Below, one piece after another: positions 27,201-37,741 of a stretch of DNA of 64,000 nucleotides (its first letter is position 1; each line of letters starts with the position of its first letter). A model generated the notes under the pieces. It searched no databases. It was not told where the DNA came from and saw nothing but the letters and a program-made list of their open reading frames with translations. Source of the DNA: Pyrocephalus nanus (lineage: Eukaryota > Chordata > Aves > Passeriformes > Tyrannidae). A program made the position numbers and the translations under genes. The stretch is taken from positions 40,880,425 to 40,944,424 of the forward strand of contig CM076266.1 in the NCBI GenBank assembly GCA_038380795.1. The letters are read 5' to 3'.

Positions 27201-30200
27201 TAATTTTGTAAGAGGCCAAATATTACTCAAATATAATGATTTGAACCTTATGGAACCTTATCATATTCAGTGCCAATTGAATCGTAGGATTTGATAATGA
27301 TCAGCACATTAAAGAAGATGCTTTACATCCTTCAAAACCAATCTGTTATTCAGCACTAATTTGTTGGAACTCTTCTATTAAGAAAGATTCTCGATTAAAT
27401 AAACATTGATACTATTTTAAAACCTGAAGAAAAAATATATGTATATATATCTATATGTATTTCAGGAGGATAAAATTAGTCACCTCTTAGTTTAACAGAA
27501 TATCAATTGAACATGAATGGAATGTTTCAAGTCTCAGTCCTTTAGGACATGCTTCTCTTTTTTCTTTTAAACAGATGCCAGTGAAAGTAAACTGGATTTG
27601 GATATTGACTGGTCTGGTGTGTTCAAACATGCCCAAACTATTTCCAAGACTAATCCTTTCTGGAATGAACTGTCAGGCTCCAACCCTTTCATAGATGACA
27701 TAGCTGCTTCAAACAGAAATAAAAACAATAAATGCCTTTCTATCTTAAAAGAAAAACCTTATTTTTTCTCTAAAGTTTCTAGCAATAGGGACTCTTTGGA
27801 TTCCTCAGGTGATGAGCTAGATATTGATTGTCTCCTAAGAAAGACTTCAGCAAGAAGATCTGGGCGATCCAAGAGCATCTCTGACTTCCTGGATATTGTT
27901 GATAACCAAAGATTTAATCCTCACAAGACAGCACCTCAAAAAACTACAGCTGCAGACATGACATGGCTTCAAAATGACCGCGAAGCCTACAAGATGGCCT
28001 GGTTGAGTCACCGACAACTCACCCGGTCTTGCCTAGATTTAAAAGCTATGAGCCACAGTCCTGGATGGGCACAAACACAAGCTACAGACATCCAGGTAGT
28101 TTGTAAACTGAATCATGAAGGGGGTTCGGTACAACTACCTGACTCAGATATCAACATTCATGTCCCTGTGGGTCATGTATTACCAGGGGAATTCCAAGAA
28201 GTTGGTTTAAAGGCTATACTTAACCCTCCATTGTCATGTAACAATGAGCTGTCTAGCACTGTAAGTCCTCTGATAGAACTTACGCTGAGCAACCTCAACA
28301 CAAGCAAAGCCATTTTCCTAGAGGTGAAAGTTGCAGCTAAAGTGAAGAATGATCCACTCAGCCAAGTTATGAGTGATATTGTGTGTTTGTTCAGTCTGAA
28401 TAAAGAAGGGCCTTTTAAGAAGCTAGAGAATAGCTACATTTATCAGGATACCATACAAGTGAAACTAACGGACCTAAGTCATGTGATGTATGCGGTGATT
28501 GCCATACAAGCAAGCAAAATCCAGCCTCCAGCAACTAATATCTGGGACTATGTTCATAGAACAGTCTCAGTTGGAATTTATGGTCCAAAATATATTCATC
28601 CATCTTTTACAGCAGTTTTTACAGTCTTTGGTCATAACTACATTCCAGGAAAACTCACAATTTTTGATATTAAAAAAGGGGGTAAAAATATGCCTCCTGT
28701 GGTGTTTCAGCTGTGGGGAAAACATACTTTTCTGCTTGAAAAACCACAGGATCTAAGAATTTCTTTAGTATCCCATGATCCAGATTTTGAAGTAAAGATG
28801 GAAGACCAAAGTAAAAATATTAAAGAGGAAGAGTTGAAAACTGGTGAAATGGTCCACCAACAATTCCTATTCTCTCTGCTTGGATGTAGGGAGATGCATT
28901 TCTTTGCTTTCCTTGTTCAGATTAAAGTCTTAAAAAGTAGCCAAGTAACACAGTTCCATGTTACGACTCCCGATCCAGCTCCAAAATTAAATGGAATTAT
29001 CAACAGGCCAAAGCGTCTACAAAACCGCAAGGAAATCAAATCCGCACCTTGGCTTTTGATACCAACAATAAAATATCCAAAGTTTCAAGATAAAGCTTTG
29101 AGCGTTAATACTTATGGAGTGGCTTTGAAAACCGTGTTACGTCAAAATAAGATTGACCATTTGCTGGAATATTTTAAAGGGGATACAATAGCACTTCTTG
29201 GTGAAGATAAAGTGAAAGCCATAGGGCAAACTAAAATAAAAGAGTGGTATGTAGGAGTTCTCAGAAAAAAGATTGGCCTTGTGCATTGCAAGAACATAAA
29301 AGTGATTTCCAAAGAACAAGCTATGGACACTGCTGATAGTGAGCTAACAACCAGGAATCTTGTTGAACAAATTGCATTGCCATTCAAAAAGCTGACTTAC
29401 ATCTACTCAGTAGTTCTGTCAACAGTATCAGAGAGTGTTTATGACTGGAGAGCTTTAGCTGAGGTGCTAGGATACTCACATATGTCTTTGGATGACTTTA
29501 ATGAAGCACATGTTGATAAAGAATCAGAAAGAGTTGCGCACGTTGTGAAGAGGATGAAGCAAGACTGCCATGCTAACAAGAAAAAGAGACTATTTCTTTA
29601 TGAACTCATTGTTGTAAGTATTGCATTAACTAACTTGCTTATTGGGAATTTGTCACCAAGAAACTGCTCAGTAGTAATGGATGAACAAGAAAACATGATT
29701 CTGCATTCTTGCAGGAATTTTTACAAACCTGAATATATTACTAAAAGTTGTAGACACCTGTAGACAGAAAATATATCCAGATTCTCATTAAGAATAATAC
29801 TTTGGACAATTAATTTTAAAAAGTCTTCTGATAATGTTCCAGGAACCTTGCTCATTTAGTAGGTTGACTGAGTTGACCGTTTTGCTTTTTAAAAAGCCAT
29901 GATTGAAAAATTTTGTCTTTTGTCATGGTACATTGCTTCCCTGAGCAATTCATGTTCTTATTGGGAATTATTAAGTAACTTTATAGTGTGGAAACTCCAT
30001 TATATATACATTTTTCCATGCTAAGGTGTGTGTCTAACTTAGCTTCATATGTTTAAAATTGAAATCCTGATTCATATGTTGAATCATGTGAATTTTTTAT
30101 CCACTTATGACAGCTTCATAGTCAATGATGTAGCAGCCTAAGAACAATATTGCAAAATATTTGAGTATGTATTTTCATGGGCCTAATTTGTAAGCCACTG

Positions 30201-33200
30201 GACAACTAAATGCTCTTATGTGTGAATTAAAAGTGGGTTTATTCTAAATGCTTCCAGGTAATAAGTTGCACTGATAACCATCCTAATTTAGTTACTGATC
30301 TGTGTTCAAATTAATTTGGAATTGGTGACTACTTAATACTGTCTTTGACTGAAAAGTCAACCAGCCTATTAAGGGACAGAAGATAATTAAATTTCTGATA
30401 TGAAAAGAAAGTATTATAAAAATGGATGTTTAAAAATTCACATTGTAGCAATGCATCTAAAGCCTTTTGATTATCCTGAATTGTAAATCTTAACAGAGTT
30501 TACTTCTCATAACTAGTCTATCCTCTGTGTTGACGGTAATTTCAGCAGGATTCAGGAAATTTTGGTAGCAATGGCCATTTAAAACTCTTAAAAGCACATT
30601 AAACTGTGTGGAATAGAACTTAGCCAGTATAAAGTACAGCAAAGTCCGCCATATCTCTTTACAAAACGGAGAGGGGAATCTAAAGGTGAAAATTATCCAA
30701 ACTTTTACTTGAATACAGTGAAACAGAGTTTATTAGAGAATAGGCAAAAAGTGGGGAACAGTTAGATTAAGATAGAATCGTATAACGGTTTGCATTGAAA
30801 TGGACTTAAAGATCATCTCTTTCCAACACCCCTGCCATGGACAGGGACACCTTTCACTAGACTGGGATACTCAGTGTCCTGTTTTGTGAGATTTATATAA
30901 TTTTGAGCTGTGAAGTTCCAGTGAAGGTCCCTGTTCTGGCAAAGCTAGACTTAAAACTAGAAATAATTTGTGTAATTTTTGGGTAGAATTTACTATTTAC
31001 TTCTTTTAAGTAATCTCCCATTTTTATGTTTTATAGTGTTTTTATAATCTGAACAAAGCAAATTGAACATCTTTGTCTTCACCAAAATATAGGGGAATTT
31101 GGTACAGTACACTGTAGTCAGCTACTCATTACTGTGCCTACCAAAGTTCTGTTGTTTGCTATGAGGATTTTTATGGTAAAATATTTTGCAGTTAAATCAC
31201 ACACTGATTTCTGCAGAAATGCTTGATATTTCAGTAAAAATCAGTATCTCAAAACCAAGGAAAACGTCTGGATTTTTTTCTTGATCTTTCACTGAAAAAC
31301 TCAGAATTTTCAGTGGAATATTTAGCTGTTAATTTGAGGAGAAGAAAAAAAAAAACCCACTTATTTTTCTCATTAGGGCGTATCCAAAGAAAGAAAGAAA
31401 GCAGAATGCAACATATCTGCACTTCTGGGTTTCACTCCTGCAACCATTTTATTTGTCATCAAATTTTGTTATTAAATGCTCATTTGGCACAGGGGAGGGA
31501 AGACTTTTGTGCTTGCATTTCTGCTTGGTCGTCATCAAATTATTAGTTCTGTGGGAGGAGTAACTGAAAAGGTGCTGGCCAATGTGATCAGTGGTTTTCT
31601 AAAAAAGCTGTATACAAAGGAAGACACCTGAGTACAATAGTGTTCTAAGTTAATTTTCAAGTTTTATGTCATACTTCTAAAAAGCTAAATTTGATGTCCC
31701 AAATATTCTTATTGGAGAAGTTTATTTTTCCTTCAGGATCCATAAGCTTGGCAGGATCCATTTGACACTGGAAAGCTGAAGCAGCTGAATGCCAGCCTAA
31801 TTTTTTTTCTTAAGCTTGTGGGCAGTTTTCCTGTGAAACTGTTGGCAACCTCATTTCATGGAAACAATTTTACATATTTGTAAGAACACAAAATTAAAAA
31901 AAAAAAAAAAGGAACACTTTCCTGTCTGTGTAGAAATTCAGAATAGTGCTATAAAAGCAAATTAAAATGTTCTGTTTGTAATTACTGGTGAAGGATCACT
32001 AATGAAAACTGTTATTGCAGGCACTTTTGAAAATAGATTGCCAGGGGTTAGTGGCACGTCTTACCCAGGACACCATCATTTTGACTTCAGCTGTCAAGCT
32101 TGGCAAAAACTGGCGGGAGCTTGCAGAGAAGCTAGCCCGACTCACAAAGCAGCAAATAGAGGCTTATGAAGTGCCCCACCAAGGGAAAAATGGAGCAGTA
32201 GCTCTGGAGGTAAGGGTCTGGTGTAACAGTGCATCCACACTTGCTCCTTTGCACAAATACAGCCAGGGACCTTTCTTCTTCCTTGCTTTGAGCACTTCTT
32301 TCCTTTTACACTTTCCTGTGGAGGTTCCAGTCTTTTGTCATGAGCTTCAGGTCCACTCTCAATCCCTTCCTATTGTCCTGCCCACTTGTTAACCTTACTC
32401 ACTCCTCTGCTATCAGCTCAGACACAGAAAAGAAGAGCATCCAGTCCTTGCAGGAGCCACTTCAAATCATCCTCTGTACAGCGTTTGCTTCTTTCCAACA
32501 AAAGGAACCTGACCTCCATCATTAATACTTTTCTGTGCCAGTGAAATAATTGACATCATTTACCTTAAGTAGCATGAGAAGACATCAGAAACTCTGACAC
32601 CAATTCCACTTCTGTTCTGCAGTATGAACATGGCAGATCTATTCTTTGAGTTCATAATTTGCCATTAAAGTCATGCTATTTATTTTCCTTTATAAGGTAC
32701 TCTTCTTATAGTGAGTTATAAAGAAAAGAAAAAGTTCTAAAGAAAAATTTGTCCTCTCATATGTATTTTAGTGCATACACATCTAAGGAGCAATTAATGT
32801 CTAATTAGATAGTCATTTGAGGTGCCCAGAGGAACTCATGGCATCCATGAAATGCCAGATATGTCACAAGACGGGGTGGAGCCTTGTGCAGACTGCTGAG
32901 CTGAAGGCCAGCCTGTGCTCCTGGCATACCTTTGCCTGGGCAACCAAGTTACTTTCTGCATTTCTCCAGTCTAACTCCAAAGCATGGTCCACTCTTTTCC
33001 ACAGAGTTACGTGCCAATGACTTCTAGGTCCCAGACTGGGTTTTACTCTGAAAATCCTCTTTTATAAGCATTGCTGAATGATGCTCAAGCTCACCTTTCT
33101 GACCTGAGTGCCTATATTCAGAATTGACTCTCCCTCTGCCTGTACCATCACTCTAGGTCATGCACATGATCCAGACTGCATTCCTTCTCTCTCGCCTCTA

Positions 33201-36200
33201 AGTACAAAAGGAATTGTTATTTCCTATTCATAGGTTCACAACTACTCAGGATAATTTTTTCATCCTGTTTTAGTCACTGTAGCTGATTCTTCCTGTTTCC
33301 CACCAAACATATTCTCCTTTACAAAGTCTGAGTCTAGTGAATCTGTCATCTCAGTTTCATCTACCTGCTGATAACTATCTAGATATTTCTGCTCTAGTCA
33401 TAAACCACCACCTCTTATTCCCCTTGAATGCTCTGCCCTACCTCCCTGATCAATATGGGATCAAAATTCCACGTTTACTCTTGTGATTTTCTACAAAATT
33501 ATCTCCATTATTGTTGTTTGCAAGCACCACCTCCTTGTCTGATCTTGCTTTTCTCTTAGAGCTATTTTCTGCATTTTTTTTTTTACTTGTTCTGGGTACT
33601 TGCATTTGGATGCTCCTTTCTCATATTTTTTCTCTTAAAATTCTCTGTCATACCAATCCCATGTCTACTCTCCATATTTTTAGTGGGAAAAAAACCACTA
33701 TTATTTTCTTAGGTTTTGCATTGTCTTAATCTAAAATACCAAAATCAAACAGAATATGAATGATTGTAATTTCCATTATCAGGGTTTTTTTGACTGTGCC
33801 ATGTCTAACTTCAGAGACTTTTGTTCCACTAAGATTTCTGTGTTTGGCTGACAAAGCCCCAGCTTTTTCAAAAGGAATTCTGGACCTGAACTCTGTTGGT
33901 CTCCATGTTATTTGGAAATGTTTCTATTTTGCTAACAGACAGCATAACTAAAACAATCTTAAAACTCTTTTTCCAGCATCATACTTATTTATTTTTATAT
34001 GTTATGAAAATATGTAAAATATGTAAAATATATATAAACACTTTGCTTTCCATGAAGCCCATCTTCTACCTCATACACCCTATTCTTTTGTTTTAAATAT
34101 TTTTTTCATATTTTTATTACAAACCACCCACAAAATTCTCTGCCTTTCAGTGACAGTATCTGCTGCCAAAAGATAGTACAGTCAAATTCATCATAAAGAA
34201 AGCCAATAATATTACATGTTCTATTTTTAAGAGACTGTTCAATGAGCAATCAAAGATCAGAATTTTGCTTTACTTTTGTGCCATTTCTCAAGGATTAGAT
34301 TAAGCCCATCGAGAACTCACTAGTTTTGTGTGACCTTTGTAAGAGTGCTTATCCACATGCATGTGAGTTCAAAGCACACCACGTTTCTAGAACTGGTGTC
34401 TCATGCAAACACTCAGCACCCTCACTGTCCTGTGAATCTAACCTGAAATTTCAGTACATTTTACTAAATTTCAGTGCTTTCATATGACCTCTGAACTTTC
34501 TTACTGATAGTAGTTGTTGGCCTGAAAACAGGAAACCAAGAAAAGATAGGAGGGTAATAAGTTTTGACTAATTATTGAGGATTATCTGAAACCATTAAGT
34601 AATTCATTAACCATCAAGGACTGTTCCCCATCAAGAGGAGTGTGAGTTCAGTGTCGTGAGTATGTAGATTATTGCTGAGTTAATTATGCATCAATGATGA
34701 CCAGTTTATAAAGCTTTTGATCCCTGCATTCCTTTTTTCTTTCTTTCTTTTCTTTTGTCCTAGTTAAAAAGAATCAGTTGTGAAAGATAAGAGGAAACCA
34801 AGGTTTGTATTTAAGCATATTTCAGTCAATTGTCTTATTGCAATGTCAGACGGACCCTCAGCATAAATCAAAGCATAGCAACTTTTCATATTAACTGTCT
34901 TCTCACATTCTAGGGAAGAGAGAAGACTGTACCTCAATTCTTTAAATATCGTGGTCTAACAGGAATATAAGGAAAGTAACGAAGAGAACAGAAAAGACAG
35001 AATATGTAGCCAGCAGCAGGATTTCAGGAAATCCCAGCTTCTCTTGTTGGCTACCTTGGTTATAAAGTTAAAAATAAGAATACAGAAACTTTCTGGTATC
35101 AGCATAAATACAATAGTGCTGAACTGCTTATTTCATTAAAATATATTAAAACATCTGTTATTTACAGTAGTACATTAAAAAATTATTTTTCAACTTATCA
35201 TCTCTAAAAAAAAAAAAAAAAGGAAAGAAATAATCAATCTCCTTCTTCCCACCTATAATCAAACTACTTTTCTTGCCTCCTTTTGTAAACTTTATGGTTA
35301 TGACTTAAGATAGACTTGCTTAAAGCAAAAAGTAGGCCCCATTCATTTGGGTAAATGATGATACCTTTTCCTCCTGTAGACTTAAAATGAGAAACTTCAC
35401 TGAAAGCATAGGCACTTTTTTGTGGCTTAAACTCAAGGCAGAAGCTAGACTAATCAGACTGTGAGATGGACTATAGGGGATATAAATTTAATGGGTTTTT
35501 CCATTTGTGTCTGGGGGAGAAAGGCAGCAGAAGTTGAGGGAGATATTTACAGAAAGTATAATAGAATCAGTTTCGAGTAAGTTGAAAGTTCTGAGCTCAA
35601 ACTCAGAAGAAAAGCTCAGAACTATAGGCAAAGAAATTCTTCTGCTACTCAGTTCCTCAAGGGATCGAGTAAACAAAGCTTAAAACAAGGAAGTAGAGCT
35701 TTATACTTTGCCCCATTTGTAAATTAACAGGATTATATTGAGGACATAAGGAATTTCCTTCAGAATTATCTTTCAGAACCATAAAGCTACTTTTCTAATA
35801 AAAAAGATGCTAAAAATATCTCAACTTCCTGATCACTTTTGTGTATATATATATATATATGTACATTCATCAGTCTATATCCTTTTATTATGACTCATAA
35901 GTGTGCTCATGTTAAAAGAGTAAATGACAGAACATTTTAGGAAAGGGATGGGTTTTTTTCATGGCTTTCTGTATTATTCCTGAAATCGTTACCTCAATTG
36001 CTTTTGCACAACCTTATTTGCCAATGACAAGTGGGAAACTAGATAGGTGATTGCCACCGTAACATCTGGAAAAGCAGCAGCTGGAAAAACAATTATTTTG
36101 TTTGTTAACTGAGCAAATTTACTCCGCACTTTGAAATATATAAATCCATCTTGGTATCTGAATGATGCTGCCGTAACTTAATTAATGCCACCAGATCAAT

Positions 36201-37530
36201 GACAAATTACACCTGTTAAGGATGTGCTCCAATTTTTTTGGTAGAAACCAAATAATCTGTACTTTGAAAAAAGGAGCACTGATAACTTATCTATTCATTT
36301 CCTTTATTTCTTGCAGGATACCTTTAAAATTGCATGCCCTGATTTAAAAAAAAATTATAAACACTTTTGACTTTTCTGCTTTTGGAATGTTTGGGCTTTT
36401 TTTTTTTTTTCTTTCTTCTTTTAAACAGATTTTATAGGTAAATCAGGTCAGAATCATAGAATCATTTGGATTGGAAAAGACCTCTAAGATCAGCTAGTCG
36501 GATAATTTAAATCAACTGTTAACCCAGCACTGCCAAATTACCACTAAACCATGTCCCTAAGAGCCACATCTACATGTCTCTTAAATATCTCCAGGGATGG
36601 CAACTCAACTGTTTCTTTGGGCAGCTTATTTCAATGCCTGACAACCCTTTGAGTGAAGAATTTTTTTTCCTAATATCCAATCTAAATTAATTAAGGGGGC
36701 TTCGTTCTACTTCCCATACCTGTTATCCCCTTCAGGAAACATTTTTTTTTTTGTCTTTTATGGCAGTAGCCAGATTAAGTTCTAGCTGGGCTTTGGCCCA
36801 ACTTCATTTTGCCATCATTAGAAAACATTTCTGAAAGGTAGGAAGCGTGTTTAAAATTTCCAGACTAAGTAGAGGGACAGTAGAATGTTACTTAATGAGG
36901 CAGTAACCCACAAAAGCACAACCAAGTAAGGAAACTCTTTTTAGGTGTATGCACTGCAAAAAAATGATCAGTGGGAAAAATGTTTTTCTTCCATCCCTGT
37001 TTATTCAATTATACTTTCAGATAAGGATATATTTTGACTTGTTCAATAATCACCTGAATGAAGAATTTATATTTCTATTATTTATCCCTCTAAAAATTTG
37101 AGTGTTTCATAGAAATTACCTACACAAGGTTATTGGAGGATCCATATCAACAAGCCTTTTGTGATAAAACATTTCAGCATGGCTAGGGATGAAACACTTC
37201 TTTTCTCTTTTCTGTGGCTTTTCTACCACTCACCTTTTTTTTTTTTTTTTTTTTCCCTCCCAATAATTCAATTTCTGAAAGTAAACCTTTTAATTTTTTC
37301 CCCTTTATTTTCAGATGATGTGGAAACCTGCATATGACTTTCTCTACACGTGGGCTGCCCATTATGGAGACGGTTACAGGGATGTCTTACAAGACCTGCA
37401 GTCAGCCTTGGACAAAATGAAAAACCCAGTAACAAAACAGTGGCGAGAGTTAACAGGAACACTCATTCTTGTGAACTGCATGGAGGTGTTAAGGGCAAGT
37501 GCTTTCTCCAAAATGGAGGAAGAAGAGTAG
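5239..37530 (+). CDS. MACC1: MACC1, metastasis-associated in colon cancer 1 (five-exon CDS)
   Basis: Spliced CDS: 5239-5241, 25514-25628, 27575-29613, 32021-32209, 37315-37530. The coding length without stop is 2559 nt, an intact frame of 853 residues; human MACC1 is 852. Domains: N-terminal acidic/serine-rich linker (1-215) with a clathrin-box-like TLLDVDD (26-32) and two NPF motifs (66-68, 76-78); ZU5 (about 215-350); UPA-like region (about 350-545); SH3 (about 551-622, with [11 protein letters not shown] and EWYVGVL); two death-domain-like modules (about 630-725 and 745-825). The known family role is an adaptor and transcriptional regulator promoting MET expression and HGF signalling, related to SH3BP4 but without its N-terminal SH3. 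NPF motifs suggest binding to EH-domain endocytic proteins. All introns are GT-AG. The start codon is inferred; the remaining exons are secure from similarity to human MACC1. Confidence 0.95.
5600..5630. repeat. Alternating purine-pyrimidine (Z-DNA-prone) tract
   Basis: 31 nt of uninterrupted purine-pyrimidine alternation made of GT, GC and AT steps, including GTGCGCGTGCGCGTGC. It lies about 360 bp downstream of the exon 1 donor. GC/GT alternation of this kind is a classic Z-DNA-forming sequence under negative supercoiling. Confidence 0.85.
6543..7003 (-). mobile_element. CR1 LINE 3' fragment, antisense
   Basis: The left end begins with the reverse complement of the avian CR1 3' end (AGAATCACTTAGGTTGGAAAAGACC). 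It continues through the complement of the C-terminal reverse-transcriptase ORF ('SLEVFK', 'GNGLPREV'-like, 'LFSLEK'-like segments) to about 7003. It is 5'-truncated and moderately diverged, with no open frame left. It sits inside MACC1 intron 1 in the opposite orientation to the gene, as is common for tolerated intronic LINEs. Confidence 0.9.
7785..7818. repeat. Poly(T), 34 nt
   Basis: Uninterrupted run of 34 T on the + strand. CR1 does not end in poly(A), so this is not a CR1 tail. No retrocopy is recognisable on the right-hand side, where a poly(A)-tailed antisense insertion would lie. Confidence 0.85.
9177..9206. repeat. (AGCC)n microsatellite
   Basis: Six to seven AGCC units within MACC1 intron 1, ending with a variant AGTC unit. 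Confidence 0.85.
10155..10228. repeat. Polypyrimidine tract rich in CTCCCT units
   Basis: About 70 nt of almost pure C/T built from CTCTCC, CTTCTCC and CCCTCC units, intronic and too far from any exon to act as a splice-acceptor tract. The complementary strand is polypurine and could form triplex structures. Confidence 0.7.
11757..11828 (+). mobile_element. CR1 LINE 3'-terminal remnant
   Basis: Short piece of the CR1 3' UTR: GGGTTGGGCTAGATGACC followed by the CAACCCAAACTATTCTAT terminal region, a recognisable avian CR1 3' signature. Only about 70 bp remain, so it is a strongly 5'-truncated insertion. Confidence 0.75.
17404..18430 (-). mobile_element. CR1 LINE fragment (about 1 kb), antisense
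   Basis: Read on the minus strand, this is the C-terminal part of the CR1 reverse transcriptase. The order is the [16 protein letters not shown] motif (near 18240-18300), FADDTKLGG region (18170-18200), a YRLGTEW region (18010-18040), DLGVW, and a [14 protein letters not shown] stretch (17650-17690). The 3' UTR is missing or very short at the 17404 end. It is 5'-truncated. The frame is broken between the two RT motifs and elsewhere. It carries an ATCC expansion at 18342-18359. It is very similar to the CR1 at 56176-57300, in inverted orientation. Confidence 0.92.
25514..25628 (+). CDS. MACC1: MACC1 exon 2
   Basis: 115 nt encoding residues 2-39 plus the first base of codon 40. The acceptor is CTGTTTTTTAG; the donor is GTATGT at 25629. 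It encodes a serine-rich, acidic stretch including [14 protein letters not shown] (residues 19-32). This corresponds to the SMSEANLIDME region of human MACC1 and to PRCKSEGTLIDL of SH3BP4. TLLDVDD resembles a clathrin-box (LLDxD-type) motif, which fits the endocytic-adaptor ancestry. Codon 40 (Asn) is split over the intron, phase 1. There is no methionine in frame, so translation cannot start here. Confidence 0.88.
25629..27574 (+). other. MACC1: MACC1 intron 2 (1.9 kb)
   Basis: Phase 1 intron with donor GTATGT and acceptor TTTCTTTTAAACAG. AT-rich, with short A and T runs and a small TA-rich tract near 27437-27462. No repeat family or coding sequence is recognisable. Confidence 0.8.
27575..29613 (+). 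CDS. MACC1: MACC1 exon 3 (main coding exon)
   Basis: 2039 nt encoding the end of codon 40 and residues 41-719. It carries the NPF motifs NPFWNEL and NPFIDDI (66-72, 76-82), the conserved acidic DSSGDELD block, the [15 protein letters not shown] block, ZU5 (starting near [10 protein letters not shown], residue 222), the UPA-like region (with IWDY and [12 protein letters not shown]), SH3 and the first death-domain-like module. The frame runs on into the intron to 29763, but homology ends exactly at LYELIV, where a perfect GTAAGT donor occurs (29614). Residues of the human DPF and PxxP linear motifs are changed here (KPY at 100-102; PWLLIP at 531-536). Confidence 0.97.
29614..32020 (+). other. 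MACC1: MACC1 intron 3 (2.4 kb)
   Basis: Phase 0 intron, donor GTAAGT and acceptor GTTATTGCAG. The exon 3 frame stays open for 49 codons into it (stop at 29761-29763), so intron retention would give a protein lacking the second death-domain module. It contains one CR1 remnant at about 30769-30880; the rest is AT-rich non-coding DNA. Confidence 0.8.
30769..30880 (-). mobile_element. CR1 LINE 3'-terminal remnant, antisense
   Basis: The left end is a diverged AGAATCGTATAACGGTTTG (CR1 3' end complement). It is followed by the CCAACACCCCTGCCATGG and ACACCTTTCACTAGAC segments typical of one avian CR1 subfamily. Only about 110 bp are recognisable. Confidence 0.85.
32021..32209 (+). CDS. MACC1: MACC1 exon 4
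   Basis: 189 nt, exactly 63 codons, residues 720-782; phase 0 at both ends. The acceptor is TTATTGCAG and the donor GTAAGG. It encodes the link between the death-domain modules and the start of the second one: [13 protein letters not shown], then [17 protein letters not shown], whose W750 and LAEKL (753-757) are the typical death-domain helix-1/2 pattern, and [14 protein letters not shown]. Similarity to human MACC1 is very high over the whole exon. The frame stays open for 61 codons past the donor, but that extension has no homology. Confidence 0.95.
35841..35864. repeat. (TA)n dinucleotide repeat
   Basis: About nine TA units flanked by GTG and GTAC within MACC1 intron 4. A short, probably polymorphic microsatellite. 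Confidence 0.85.
36450..36742 (-). mobile_element. CR1 LINE 3' fragment, antisense
   Basis: Begins with CAGAATCATAGAATCATTTG, the complement of the CR1 3' end. It continues through the complement of the 'SLEIFK'-like and 'FFTQRV'-like C-terminal ORF region (36590-36680). It is 5'-truncated at about 36742 and has several indels. It lies in MACC1 intron 4, antisense to the gene. Confidence 0.9.
37315..37530 (+). CDS. MACC1: MACC1 exon 5 (terminal coding exon)
   Basis: 216 nt including TAG, encoding residues 783-853. It starts [13 protein letters not shown] and includes [16 protein letters not shown], completing the second death-domain-like module, then the conserved tail [18 protein letters not shown] and an acidic end (MEEEE). 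The two ATGs at its start are internal methionines after Glu782, not a start site. The human protein ends in a similarly short acidic/serine tail (SEEV); the bird end is one residue longer. Confidence 0.96.
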   Translation: MMWKPAYDFLYTWAAHYGDGYRDVLQDLQSALDKMKNPVTKQWRELTGTLILVNCMEVLRASAFSKMEEEE

Positions 37531-37695
37531 ACAACCTAGATACATTTTTGGAAAATCTCTTGGAAAACTGTACTGCTGGTATTTGTGTTTTAGTGATGCT
37601 TGCAGAGCATGATGGAATGAAGTTTGTTTTAAATGAGTCGATGTTGGGTATGTGGTTCTCAACTACAGGTTGCCAGAGCTTGCTAATGACTTCTG

Positions 37696-37741
37696 AATAA
37701 ATAAGAAAAGAATGGGGAATTAAACTAAAGAGGTCAATAAA
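37696..37741 (+). terminator. Proximal polyadenylation signals (two AATAAA)
   Basis: AATAAA at 37696-37701 and 37736-37741, 166 and 206 nt after the MACC1 stop codon. They could give a short 3' UTR. The downstream GU-rich element is weak. Confidence 0.4.

Larger units (their letters stand above)
32210..37314 (+). other. MACC1: MACC1 intron 4 (5.1 kb)
   Basis: Phase 0 intron, donor GTAAGG and acceptor TTTATTTTCAG. It contains a TA dinucleotide repeat (35841-35864), a CR1 fragment (about 36450-36742), A and T runs (for example 35206-35221), and a 20-nt T run at 37235-37254 about 60 bp before the acceptor. No additional exon is recognisable. Confidence 0.8.

Noticed and set aside
27598..29763. 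Treating this open frame as a complete single-exon 721-residue gene
   Set aside because: Its first codon is TTG, not ATG. The frame extends upstream to a splice acceptor at 27574, and homology to MACC1 continues in other exons while the last 50 residues lie in an intron.
27575..37530. Identity as SH3BP4 instead of MACC1
   Set aside because: The N-terminal SH3 domain of SH3BP4 is absent, and the sequence follows human MACC1 closely across all exons.
37315..37530. Separate small gene starting at the ATG ATG of this stretch
   Set aside because: Preceded by a polypyrimidine acceptor. It encodes the exact C-terminus of MACC1 in phase with exon 4.
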